Assembly (NCBI GenBank): GCA_036365145.1
Contig: JAEOAD010000029.1
Span: 24,297,001 to 24,361,000 of the forward strand
Reading direction: 5' to 3'
Source of the DNA: Orientallactaga sibirica
Taxonomy: Eukaryota; Chordata; Mammalia; Rodentia; Dipodidae
DNA length: 64,000 bases
The notes beneath the pieces were generated by a model, which had not been told where the DNA came from, made no database searches, and saw nothing but the letters and a program-made list of their open reading frames with translations. Made by a program: the position numbers and the translations under genes. Below are positions 48,426 through 59,102 of this stretch, one piece after another. The first letter of the stretch is position 1. Every line of letters starts with the position of its first letter.

Positions 48426-49136
48426 GAACACTGCAGATAAGTAGAAAATGCAAGCATCAAATCAATTCAGGATGCAAAAGTCACTACATGATAAGAAAAG
48501 AAGCACAAAGGCAATACAATCCCACCAAAAACTATAAATTCATCAGAAATATTAAACAATGAGACTGTTTTAGATGAAATGCCTGACAAAGATTTCAAAA
48601 GAATAATGTTATCTATAATCAAATAAATCAAAGAAGAAATGAAAGGAATCAGAGAAGAAAACAAAGGAATTAAAGAAGGAAACAAACTCCTGAAAGAGAA
48701 CATAGGAAAACAGTTTAGTGAAATAAGGAGGCCATTACATGACATGAGCAAGGAAATAGAAATACTGAAGAAAAAGCAGGCTTAAATTCTACCTCTGAAG
48801 AACACAGTCAGTCAAATAGAAAACTGTGGAGAGTCTCACCAGTATAATGGATGAAGGAGAGAACAGAGTATCTAAACTAGAAGGCCAGGTGACAGACCTA
48901 ATACAGTCTAACAAAGATAAAGACAAGCTAATAGGAAGGTATGAATGGGATTTCAAGATATCTGGGACACTAAGAAAAGATCAAACATAAGAATTCAGGG
49001 TATAGTAGAAGGAGAAGAATTTCAATCCAGAGGCTTAGTCTTATAGGCATTTTCAATAACTCATAGAAGAAAAAAATTCCCCAAATTGGGAAAGAAATGC
49101 CAATGCAGAAACAAGAAGCTTTTAGATCACCAAACA
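48426..49136 (+). pseudogene. L1 ORF1 remnant (RNA-binding chaperone)
   Basis: ORF1 normally makes the trimeric RNA-binding protein of the L1 particle. A coiled-coil-type stretch reads 'EEMKGIREENKGIKEGNK' at about 48635. Later come 'ENRVSKLEGQVTDLIQS', 'RYEWDFKISG' and then RRM-side words ('GKKCQCRNKKLLDHQ' frame near 49090). Stops (about 48628, 48783, 48988) and frameshifts kill it. It breaks off at 'ccaaacagatgaccca', where sequence switches to an L1 3' UTR. Confidence 0.82.
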
Positions 49137-49515
49137 GATGACCCAAAAGGCAACATAGTGCTGAGGAGAAGGGAAGGAAGAGTATCCAGCACTGAAACAT
49201 CTCTATCACACCCTCCAAAGCTCAGGGTCCATTGCAGAAGAGGTGGTGGAAAGGAAGGGTACCACTCCTTACAATGCAACTGTCCAGACAGAAATTGGTT
49301 TCGATATTCATTACTTTGCAGTGCCTAGCTATACCTTCACAAGACCCTCATAATTGGAGAAAAAGATGATGACATCAATTTAAGACATCAATTTAAAAGA
49401 CAGACTAATGGAGAGAAGAAGATAAAATGATGGAGAGTGGAGTTCTGAAGGGAAAAAGAGGAAGGGGGAAATATCATGGTTTATTGTCTATAGAAGTCAA
49501 TAAAAGCAAAAATAG
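49137..49515 (+). mobile_element. L1 3' UTR end (type 2) fused to ORF1
   Basis: 'gatgacccaaaaggcaacat' through 'aaatatcatggtttattgtc' is the sense version of the type-2 3' end found reversed at 6.35-6.75 kb. It directly follows ORF1 with no ORF2 between, so the 47.28-49.5 kb block has the shape 5' UTR-ORF1-3' UTR. Confidence 0.8.
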
Positions 49516-49653
49516 AACAGGCACAAAACATCCAAAGCCCAAGAAAGCACCAAGCTCCATAAAGTCTCTAACATGACAGAGATTTCATCATACCTTACAG
49601 TTATAACCTCAGTTAAGGGTGGTCTTAACTCACCCTTCAAAAGACACATGTGA

Positions 49654-49802
49654 AGGCCGGGGGTGGTGCATGCCTTTAATCCCAGCTCTTGTGAGGCAGA
49701 GGTAGGAGGATTGCTGTGAGTTCAAGGCCACCCTTAGACTACCTAGTGAATTCCAGGTCAGCCTGGGCCAGAGTGAGACCCTACCTCAAAAAAAAACAAA
49801 AC

Positions 49803-49833
<31 letters not shown>

Positions 49834-49835
49834 CA
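49654..49835 (+). mobile_element. B1 SINE inside L1 ORF2
   Basis: Body 'ggccgggggtggtgcatgcc' to 'gagtgagaccctacctc' with an (AAAAC)n tail. The perfect 15-bp duplication aaaagacacatgtga lies at 49639-49653 and 49836-49850. A Dip follows directly at 49851. Confidence 0.93.
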
Positions 49836-49850
49836 AAAAGACACATGTGA

Positions 49851-50134
49851 GGCTGGAGGGATGGCTTAGTGGTTAAGGTGCCTGCCTGCGAAGCCTAAGA
49901 ATACCCATTCAAATCTCCAGGTCTTATGTTTAGCCAGAAGCAAACATGATCCAAGCGCACAATGTCACACATGCACACAAGCAGGTGCGTGTGTCTGTAG
50001 ATGATTCATAGTGGCTGAGAAGGCTTGGAGCACCCATTCTCTCTCTGCCTCTTCGTCTCTTTCTCTCTGTCTCTGAGTGTGTGAGTGTGAGTGTGTGTGT
50101 CTCTCTCTCAAATTAAAAAAAAATAAATAAATAA
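49851..50134 (+). mobile_element. Dip SINE, long subfamily, same site as the B1
   Basis: Head 'ggctggagggatggctta'; extra block 'catgatccaagcgcacaatg' marks the long form; a (TG)n/(CT)n region precedes AAATAAATAAAT. The right flank 'acacaattgga' resembles the target 'acacatgtga', so it landed at the right end of the B1. Confidence 0.88.
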
Positions 50135-50392
50135 ACACAATTGGACAGGGTGGATCAGAAAAAAATGACCCTTCCATCTGTTGTCTACAAGAAACCCACA
50201 ACAGTACTAATGGAAATAAGAAGCAAGTGTTTGTGGCTATACTATTATCTGACTGACAAAATAGACTTCAAACCAAAAATAATAAAAAATTACAAAGAAA
50301 GCTACAATTTACTCATCAAGAGAATGATACAAAAAGAGGACATCACAATTATAAATCTATACACAGCAAACACAGGTCTACCACATTTTATA

Positions 50393-50537
50393 AAGGTGGC
50401 ACACAACCTTAATACAGCCATTCAGGAATCAGAGATAGGAGGATCACCATGAGATCAATGCCACATTGAGACTTTATAGTGAATTTGAGACAGCCTGGGC
50501 TAGAAAGAGACAATATCTTAAAAAAACAAAACAAAAA
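50393..50537 (+). mobile_element. B1 SINE, diverged, inside L1 ORF2
   Basis: 'aaggtggcacacaaccttaa', 'aggaatcagagataggagga', 'tcaccatgagatcaatgcca' and 'gacagcctgggctagaaaga' with an AAAACAAAAC tail. Confidence 0.85.
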
Positions 50538-50589
50538 CCCTTAATTGACAACAAGCCAGAAATAAATCCCAAAACCATCATAAAAAAAA

Positions 50590-51850
50590 GGCAAACAATA
50601 GAACAGAATTGAAGACCTGGCCCTTAGTTCAGGTAACTACAGGTACTTAATCTTTGCAAAATGAACAAACAATGTACACTGGAGAAAAGACAGCATCTGG
50701 AACATATGGTACTGAACAAATTGGATATCCACATGCAGAAAAATTAAACTAGACACACTTCTCTCATCATGCACAAAAATAAACTCCAAATGGATTAAAA
50801 ACCTCAATATAAGAGCAGAAACTCTCAAAATACTGAAAGAAAAAAAAATGGGGGATGGCTCAGATGAAGGCACTTGCCTGCAAAGCCTAAGGACACCTGT
50901 TCATTTCCCAATTACACACATAAAGGCAGATGCACAAGGTGGTGCATGCACCTGGAGTTTGTTTGCAATGGCTAGAGGTCCTGGCATGCCCATTCTCTCT
51001 CTCTCTCTCTCTCTCATATTAAATAAATAAATAAATACATGCATTTTTAAAGTAGGGGGACTCTTCATGATATAGGTGTGGGGAATGACTTCCTGAACAA
51101 TACCAGAAAATTAAACAAACACTCAACCAGTGGGCTCTCTTGAAGCTAAAATGCTTTTGTGCAAACAAGCATGCCATAAACAGAGCCAACAGACTCCCCA
51201 CAGAATGGGAGCAACTCTTCACCACTTCATCAACTATACCACTGACAGAGTCCTGATATCTAGAATCTTAAAAAAAAAAAAAAAAAAAAATAAGGTATAA
51301 AAAAACTAACTAAAGATCTACTCAAAAAGTGGGTGAGAGAACTGAACAAAGAATTCTCAAAGGAAAAAAATACAAAAGGCCAATACTCATTTATAAATAT
51401 TCAACATCCATAATAATCAAGAAATACAAATTAAAACAACTATGAGATGGCTCCTTACTATAGTCAGGATGGCAATCATTAAAAAAAAAAAAAATCAAAC
51501 AACAATAAATGTTGGCAATGATGTGGGGGAAAAGGTACCCATATTCTCTGCTGGTACAAGTGCAAACTTGAATAACCACATAGAAATCAATAAGTTATCT
51601 GAAAAGATGAAAATAGCACTAACAACTCTCCCAACTATTTCTCTGCTGGGCATCTACCCTAAAGACTCCACTACTCATTGCAGAGATATTAGCTCAAACA
51701 TGGTTATAGCTGCTTAATTCACAATAGCTAAGCACTGGAATCAGTTGATGAATGGATTGTGAAGATGTGGTACATTTATACAGTGGAATTCTACTCAGCG
51801 ATAAGTGAAATGATATAATGAAATTTGTAGGAAGTGAACATACTTAATAG
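50590..51850 (+). pseudogene. L1 ORF2 C-terminal remnant, split by a Dip
   Basis: It begins at the 'IEQN' region ('aatagaacagaattgaagac'), so the whole reverse transcriptase core between the endonuclease remnant and here is deleted. It follows the 26.8-27.8 kb copy in order: 'ttggatatccacatgcagaa', 'aaaacctcaatataagagca', 'gaatgacttcctgaacaata', 'gtggaattctactcagcgat'. Stops are frequent. Confidence 0.83.
50851..51050 (+). mobile_element. Dip SINE, head truncated
   Basis: Starts 'ggggatggctcagatgaag', lacking the 'ctggagag' of the head. Body, (CT)n and AAATAAATAAATAA tail are present. The adjoining words 'tggggga' and 'taggggga' hint at a short target-site duplication. Confidence 0.85.
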
Positions 51851-53205
51851 ATCATAGTAAGCAAACTCACATAAGCACAGAAAGACAAATGCCACATGTC
51901 CCCCTTATCTGTGGTTCCTAACCTGGAACAGCTGGTATACCTGATAGGCAACTTGAGGAACAGATAATAAAGATGGAAGGGTTTGGGGGGAGGAAGAGTG
52001 GAGATGTAAAGATACACCCAAAACTAAATCCAAAATGAATTGGTACTATAGAAACCTTCCTCTTGGATAATAGACTAAAATATATAACCCTCAGTAGGAG
52101 TATGGGCATATCATCTGATAAAAAGGGCTCTGGAGAGGGTGGAATGAAACCTAACCCTAAAACAGTTGGCTCTCGTTTATAACTTCCAGTACCAGAAATC
52201 AGTTACAACCTATATTGAGCTGTTGAACAGAGAGAACTATGAGGCTGCAAAACAAGATAGGTTCTGTCAAAGTACTTGATTATCTGCCTGAGGTAAAAGG
52301 CAGCACACTAATGCTGAAGAAAACACATACTGTCAACACAGAACACGGACAGATCAAGATGGAATCTGGAAGGAAGCCTGTTTCCAGATGATTAACCTGC
52401 ATAGTACTGAAAAGCACTACATGAGTTGCTGGGGTGGGGGGGGGGGGTGTTGGCCAACAGCATTATGAACAAGCAGGGAACCCTGCTATAAGAAAGCAAG
52501 CAACCTGGCAAGACACCCACTTGTTCAATGGTAGCATCCAACCTAGGTGGGTAACCAAAGGCTTTCTGATTGGCTTAGAAATCTGTTCAGTGGAAAGGAA
52601 CTCATAGCTGGAACTAGGAACCAAGTCAGAATCCTATGGAGACCAAGACTAGGGACTCCAACAACAAGCTTATTCCCTTTAACCTATCCTTGTCTCACTC
52701 TCCATTGGAGAATCTGTTTTCCTTTTTCTGAATGTAACAAAAACTGCAGACAACCAAAATCTATCAACAAAACAAGAATAGATAGCTGACTCCCTGACAG
52801 GAGATTAAAGCACCCCTGGCACATCAGCTAGGGCACAGGAGAAACCACAGAGAAATTGGCAACATGAGCACAGGTGCTGCTTCCATGGTGTGCCTGACAA
52901 CCATTGCCAAGGTGATGGAGACACTGAAGATACTCAAATCCAGAAGTTGCTGTAGATTTAAAACATCCCCACCTCTGCTCAGGAAATTTTGCATAAGCAA
53001 AGGCAGAATGATTTTAAGAGCCATTGGGTGGGAGGGAATATTCAGCCATTGACCCCAACCCCACAACACCTGACTGCTGGTGAATATCAGCAATTCCATT
53101 AAGGAGGACCATCAGTGGACTAGGAGCAGGGAGGAGGGAAATGATGGCACCAACACATGATCTGTACATTAAGTTTCTACCTAATGAAAAGAAATAAAAG
53201 ACTGA
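51851..53205 (+). mobile_element. L1 3' UTR (type 1-like)
   Basis: Block order matches 27.9-29.1 kb, including 'gattatctgcctgaggtaaa', 'gaacacggacagatcaagat', 'gagaatctgttttccttttt' and the last 'gatggcaccaacacatgat'. It has a G13 run at about 52437-52449. It ends near 'aaaagaaataaaagac'. Confidence 0.82.
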
Positions 53206-55190
53206 GGATGGCATCTCTATATAGGCAAAGTCATTTAAGATGAAGTAGAAACTAGATTTTCTTTCTGATTATACCTATTAATTTTTCTATAGAAATGCCA
53301 AGGGAAGAATATAAGACCACCATGTTTGCTTCTTCTGAGTACAGTAAGATTCCTTCTGGATAGCTACTTCCATACACACATAGCCACATATCATTTTGCA
53401 GCACCTAGGTAAATAAAGCCTTTCCCCACATGTATCATGAGTATCGGGATTAAATAACATATTTAGAGGCATTTCACTGATGACAAATATTCACACATAG
53501 AGTCTCATTTAATCTTCACACTACAATTAGTATTGTAATAAGCATTAATTATAATCCATTCTGTGAAGACAAACATTTGAGCTGTACGAAAAATGACACT
53601 CTAATGTTTACAAACCTAAATGCTTGAATCCAGGATGGAAACACAGGAAATGCCTGCATCAGCCCTGTACTGAACAAGTGTTCTTCTTTGTAACATGTAG
53701 ATAATGGAATATTTATTTCACTAGAAAAGACTGATAATTTTCCTCTCTGATGTATGTAACAATATAACAAGCAGGGGTTATTATAGGGAATCTTGTCATT
53801 ATCCATTCCTTTTTATTCACAGTCTGAAAGAAAGACAGAATATTAGAGTGGTTTTCTATGTAACTTCTAAATGAACTTCCTTTGCATAAAGCATTGTGAA
53901 AATAAGTCACTACGTTGACATTGTGATATTTCCTTCAATTCATTCATCTAAAGAGAAGTTGACAGCACATTTTGCTCACTTAATCTAATCCATTTCTCTA
54001 TGATGTTTTTTTTAAAAAGATAATGTTACTCATTACTGTCTTTATGTTATTTTATTTTGATTGACATTTTTATCAATTGTAAGAAATCCTACTGAATTTT
54101 AGAGCTATGTTCATTGAATACACTTCTTTGCTTTGATGGTTCCACATCTCCTCTATATATTCTTTGCAATATTAACTCAAATATCACACATTTCCTCATT
54201 GCTAGAAGCAGTTACTTTGAGCTTCAGATAAGCTTTGGCAGCTAGTCAGATAATTTTATTACTTTGCTCATTTTGGGAATGATCTTGACTCTTCTTGGAC
54301 CTTTTAATCGTTTTTAAGAATGTTTCAGCATGGTTGAAAAAAATCAATAGGAAAACAGGGGTCGGATAGTTATTTGATTTGCAATGGTTTTACAGATTAA
54401 TTTGAAGAGAAATGAGGGCTCCAGGTTTTAAAAATTCTGTTTTATTTTAAAATATGTTTTTATTTAGTTCTTTTTATACTGTGTTTAGGCAGAAATTGTA
54501 TCTTTCTTCAGATAAAAGGTTTAACAAGTTCTGATTTTCTACATTGATCACATATAGTCCTATGACTATTCCATTGCAGAATACCTTTTGCATCTGCTGG
54601 GTTACTACTTTCTGTGTCCAGGCCACACCTCCCCTGGCATTGGTTATCTATGCACAGCCCCAGCAGGCTGCAGTTCCCACAATTCTTTCATAGCCCTGCA
54701 GTTCAGATTCCAGATTGATGGGTTATTGTCATGCCGATTCTTGGCTCAAACTACCTGACATTTATATTCTGGACATCTTTTATGACTTGAGATCAATATA
54801 TTGCATTTCCACTGACTTCTATTTGCAGATAATTACACTTGGGAGACCTACCCATACCACAAAACAACTAATTAATATGAAGACACAGAAACTGTAGGCC
54901 ACTTAGGGCAATGCCAGAACATTGTCTAAGCAGGTGGTTTTAATTAATCTTCAAAATATACATTAAAGACCACATTTGAATAGCACCATGATTTTCCTGA
55001 TGTTTAAAGAGGCATTGTCTCTTAACATAAGATACAAAGCTCAAAGGCAGACTGATGACAGTAAGGTAATTAGCTATTTCTCTGTGCACCAAAGCTAAGA
55101 AATGCTAAAAGGTAAACTTGTCTTAATAAACATAGTTCACTATTTCCTGTCTCAAATATCCACTCTGAGTTTTTGGCCAGAGAGAATAAA
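53206..55190. other. Unique AT-rich DNA
   Basis: No gene or repeat recognised. About 54600-54720 is GC-richer and could be an old LTR scrap, which I cannot support. Confidence 0.45.
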
Positions 55191-55415
55191 TGTAAGGGTC
55201 TGAAAATCTCTGAAGAAAGACCCCAGAGTTAAATACTATGTAAAGAGAAAGAGTTTTTATTCTGCAGAATCAGCCAGCATGCAGGGGTCAACCATTTGTA
55301 CAAAATGGAGACCCAGGAGGAGCTCACAGGCTCCTTTGAAGCACAGCTAAAGTAATTTTTGCCTGCTTTTATTCTTTTAACATGACTGGCTAATTTGAAC
55401 AGTAATTGTACTTAT

Positions 55416-55463
<48 letters not shown>

Positions 55464-55738
55464 TGGTCTTAGGGTTTTGGCAGCTAGGTCTAATGTGATT
55501 GGCTAAGCAAGCAGCAGTTACATTTGTATACCTTTGATTGGTTGGGGCGAAAGGTACAAGTCTGGTGACTTTACAAGAATTGACTCAGCCTTTTTCTGGT
55601 CAGGGCAGCCATTGATTAATGGCCCTCTGTTTTAGGTTTCCCAGAAATCTTTTCTGTCCCTCCAGGAAATTGAAACTTAGGCCTAGCTAGGGTGGCAACT
55701 TATTGAAGCCTGTCATGGTATCAGTTTGGTCCCTTCAT
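55191..55738 (-). mobile_element. Solo endogenous retrovirus LTR
   Basis: Read on the minus strand it starts TGAAGGGACC and ends CCCTTACA (548 bp). Target duplications TAAA lie at 55187-55190 and 55739-55742. Inside are CCAAT-type words ('agccaatcacatt', 'accaatcaaagg') and 'aagaataaaagcagg', which is TATA-like. The polyadenylation signal is in 'gcagaataaaaactctttc', and the U5-like end is 'tctggggtctttcttcagag'. A 4-bp duplication and this layout fit a gammaretrovirus-like LTR. No coding part remains, so it arose by LTR-LTR recombination. A T45 tract (55417-55461) has grown inside it. Confidence 0.85.
55417..55461. repeat. Homopolymer T tract, 45 bp
   Basis: Uninterrupted T run inside the solo LTR. 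The sense strand carries poly(A). It has no sign of a separate SINE. Confidence 0.95.
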
Positions 55739-55859
55739 AAACTATATTTAAACCCAGGTTAAAGCTGTTGCTAATAGGATGAAGTTATCCTTCTTTAGTT
55801 GCCCTGAGATGGGGGTGCAGTTTTAACAACCAATGATCATATCATACTAGCAAAATATG

Positions 55860-56222
55860 CTTTGCACATCAACCTCAATAAAATCACTGAAGAATTGAGG
55901 GACCATATAGTTTGTTCTACCCCAACATGCCCATGTGGACTTACTATGGAACATCTTGTTTTGGTTTATTTAAGGCTCTCTTGCCATTTCTTCTATCAGT
56001 ACCAACCACACAGAGAAAAGCCACAAGCCAAAAGCCACACAGCACAGCACACCTCAGGGAACAAGTAGGCACACTTTGCATACATTTAGATTGAAATCTC
56101 AAACCCACCACCACACCTTAAGATCCACCCAGTGACACCACCTCCAGCCAGGTGGCTGAAGATGCAAATTATAAACTAATAAAACATTGAAAATATTGGG
56201 GGGCATCTATTCAAACTACCAT
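55860..56222 (-). mobile_element. LTR-like repeat (TGTGGTAGTTTGA family)
   Basis: Reverse-complement partner of 11763-12122: it ends on plus with 'gcatctattcaaactaccat', the reverse of the family's first bases. Shared blocks are 'agcacagcacacctcaggga' and 'taagatccacccagtgacac'. No coding potential. Confidence 0.65.
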
Positions 56223-56392
56223 ACAGGCCTATGTAACCTTAGGTCACCTCACCCAAGAATGGAGGTGATGGTCTAGCTCTTGGAAAACAGATTCTTTTAA
56301 GGTTCTAAATCAAATTATTGCCAAAGCAACATTAATGGGAAAATGAATATAAAATAAGATAATTCTAAAAAGTGCTTTTTTGTTGTTGTTGT

Positions 56393-56568
56393 TCTTTCTT
56401 TCTTTCTTTCTTTCTTTCTTTTTTTTTTTTTTTGAGGTAGGGTCTCACTGTAGCCCAGGTTGACCTGGAATTCACCATGTAATCTCAGGCTGGCCTTGAA
56501 CTCATAGAAATCCTCCTTCTTGGCCTCCTGAGCATTTGGATTAAAAGCATGCATCACCATGCCCAGCA
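56393..56568 (-). mobile_element. B1 SINE with (TTTC)n tail
   Basis: Reversed B1: 'gaggtagggtctcactgtag', 'cccaggttgacctggaattc', 'aggctggccttgaactcata', 'gcatgcatcaccatgcccag'. The A-tail has turned into a (CTTT)n/T run at 56393-56433. Confidence 0.92.
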
Positions 56569-56876
56569 ATATAAGGTACTTCTAATATATTAGATTCACA
56601 GCTCTCAGTCTTGAGTTCTGGGTCTGGGAGCTTGATACCATATCTTGAGATTTTAGCAGGGTTCCCATTATGGTGAAGTAATAATAAACGAATAATACTA
56701 TAATTAGATAATTATATTTTATGTAACTAATCTTATTTAAACCAATAATAACATATAATTTGTGGTGTTGCTCATTTGCATAAACATAAGAAAAATGAAC
56801 TATCATATTATTTCTATAACTAGAGAATGATACCATTATTACTAAAAGAAAAATAACTTCAAAAAAGTCTGATTCT

Positions 56877-57040
56877 AGGCCTGGAAAGATGGCTAAGGGA
56901 ATAAAACACTTTCCATGAAAGCCTGAGTACCTGAGTTCTGATTCCCCATCTACACACAAAAGCTTTAAGCTGTGGAGGACTTCTATAATACCAGCAACCC
57001 AACAGCAAAACAGAAAAAGGAGATAAGAGAATTCTTAAAA
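56877..57040 (+). mobile_element. Old tRNA-derived SINE (B3/B4-like)
   Basis: 'aggcctggaaagatggctaa', 'gcctgagtacctgagttctg' and 'attccccatctacacacaaa' form an eroded tRNA-type head with a B box. The downstream body is unclear. Confidence 0.5.
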
Positions 57041-57052
57041 TTTTCAGCTCTG

Positions 57053-57254
57053 GGGCTGGAGAGGTTGCTCAGTGGTTAAAGGTGCTTGCTTGAAAATCCA
57101 TATATAGTAGGGTCAATTCCCCAGTACCAACTTAAATCCAGATTTACAAAGTGGCACTTGCATTGGAGTTTGTTTGTAATGGTAAGAGGTCCTGACACAG
57201 GCACATACACACACATAATCTCTCTCTTTAAATTAATTCATTAATTAATTTTTA
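57053..57254 (+). mobile_element. Dip SINE
   Basis: Head 'gggctggagaggttgctcag', body 'atccagatttacaaagtggc', then CA-rich and CT-rich blocks and an 'aattaattaattttt' end. Moderately diverged. Confidence 0.85.
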
Positions 57255-57365
57255 AGAAGAAAATACCCAACTCCAACTCTTTTCCTTCTGGTTTTCACTA
57301 GTTAATATTGTAATTGTCTTTTCTAACTCTCATTACTAATATTGTTCAAGTATACAAGAGATATT

Positions 57366-57459
57366 CTAATGCCTCCTATATGTTATCAAAGAGCATACCA
57401 AAATCCTCTATATTTTGTGGATTTTGGTATGCTCTTTGATAACATATAGGAGGCATTAG
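57366..57459. repeat. Perfect 41-bp inverted repeat (12-bp loop)
   Basis: Left arm 57366-57406 starts 'ctaatgcctcctatatg'. Right arm 57419-57459 ends 'catataggaggcattag' and is its exact reverse complement over all 41 bases. The spacer is tctatattttgt. It is not a SINE or L1 part that I know. If transcribed from either strand, it would fold into a long unbulged hairpin. Confidence 0.97.
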
Positions 57460-57598
57460 CAATCAACAAATTGCTTGAATCCAGATATTTATAGGCTTAC
57501 AGTCATTTTTATATAGATGATATGTTTTTTTCTCTGGAAATTCCATTATATTTATGATAAAGATTTTCTGTGTTCATTTGCAAAAATATGAACAAATG

Positions 57599-57771
57599 GA
57601 CTGGAGAAATGTTTTAGCAATTAAGGCACTTGCCTGTGAAGCCTAAGGACCCAGGTTCAATTCTCCAGGTCCCACATAAGCCAGATGCACACTGGAACAT
57701 GCATCTGGAGTTTGTTTGCAGTGGCTAGAGGCCCTGGTGCCCCAAATCTCCCTCTTTCTCTTTCTCTCTCT

Positions 57772-57802
<31 letters not shown>

Positions 57803-57812
57803 AATAAAAAAT
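57599..57812 (+). mobile_element. Dip SINE
   Basis: Head 'gactggagaaatgttttag', body, long (CT)n, short A-rich end. The 14-bp duplication aatatgaacaaatg is perfect (57585-57598 and 57813-57826). Confidence 0.93.
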
Positions 57813-57826
57813 AATATGAACAAATG

Positions 57827-58499
57827 CCAGATTCCACTCAGTAACCCAACTTTGCTAAAGTTAAGGCACAGAGAAGAGTAGAGGCAATACGAACATACTG
57901 TGAAGATTTTAAGCCAAAAATTAGCTAATCCTTATTATACTCTATCACAAAGATTTCTGAAGTAGAAGAAAGTGAGAACAGCTATATATAGCTTTAATTC
58001 GTGTGAATTAGTCATGTCTAGATTTTCTGAAATTAACAGTATTTCCCAATGTTGTGGAAGAACTGAAAGAAACCACATATTAAAAACACTGAACACAAGA
58101 AAATCTGCAAACACAAAGGAAATTCAAAGAAACTAAACAAGACAGCAAATGTTACAGATATTCTGCCTAATATAGATTAGGCTATGACAGCCTTGAAACA
58201 GAATTTTAATGAGCTCCCTAAACAGAAGAATCTGTTACCAAAGCAGCTAATTATCATCAGAAAAACAAACACTATTAAAATGTGTAAAAATTTGGTTTCA
58301 CATTTCTGACATTCTGAAGCTATTACTCAGAAGCAATGTAAAGAACTTAAAAGCTAGCTACTCAGATTTTTATTGTGAGTACTAGACATAGAATTCACAC
58401 AATTAGCTTAACATTTGATGTTGCTTTGTATAGTCAGAGTTATGTAATCATCACCACAAGTTTTATAGTAGTTGTCCCACTGTGAAAAGAGAAGTGTCC
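57827..58499. other. Unique AT-rich DNA
   Basis: Nothing recognised. Confidence 0.45.
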
Positions 58500-58521
58500 T
58501 TCTTTCTTTCTTTCCTCCTTT

Positions 58522-58579
<58 letters not shown>

Positions 58580-58676
58580 TTCTTTCTTTTTTTTTCTTTC
58601 TTTCTTTTTTTTTCTCACATAGATCCTCCTACTTCTGCCTCCCAAGTTCTGAGATTAAAGGTGTGCACCAAAGTCC
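58500..58676 (-). mobile_element. B1 fragment with long (CTTT)n tract
   Basis: A (CTTT)n/T-rich microsatellite of about 115 bp leads into 'atagatcctcctacttctgc', 'ctcccaagttctgagattaa' and 'aggtgtgcaccaa', which is the reversed B1 5' end. The middle of the B1 is missing. Confidence 0.82.
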
Positions 58677-59088
58677 CTTTCTTTAGCCATCACCACATAG
58701 ACTTTCCAGTTCCCCAGATCAGAGCAATTGCTCATCTATATTGCATCTTAATAGAGTCACCTCTATTATATAATATTATGTCTGACTTATGTGCTGTAGC
58801 ATATCTATGTGGTTGAATAAATCAATAGTTCATTTATTATAACTAAATTAGGTTTGCTTATATGGATATGTTTCATTTTCTTTATTTATTACTTGCTAGG
58901 TTTATCGACATGTTTACCACTTTAACGCTTATGAGCAATAGTATTGGGATAGATATACATACATAAAATTGCTTGGATCTATGAATTTTGACAATTCTAG
59001 GCTATCTGTTTTATGGTAATCAGATTAAGAACAACTGAACACAAAGGACAATCTGGAAGCCTCTTTTGTTCTCTTCAAATTGTTTTCT
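58677..59088. other. Unique AT-rich DNA
   Basis: Nothing recognised. Confidence 0.4.
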
Positions 59089-59102
59089 TCTATTCTGACT
59101 TC

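Larger units (their letters stand above)
49530..50392 (+). pseudogene. L1 ORF2 N-terminal (endonuclease) remnant, split by B1 and Dip
   Basis: 'cttacagttataacctcagt', 'ggtggtcttaactcaccctt' precedes the SINE pair. After it come 'RKKMTLPSVVYKKPT', 'LTDKIDFKPKIIKNYKE' and 'IQKEDITIINLYTANTGLP', which correspond to the endonuclease domain of ORF2. Catalytic residues further on are lost because a B1 and a deletion follow. It is non-functional. Confidence 0.8.

Noticed and set aside
17616..57812. tRNA-gene-like heads (A and B box) of Dip SINEs as possible tRNA genes
   Set aside because: They are SINE heads with tails and target-site duplications and lack a foldable full cloverleaf.
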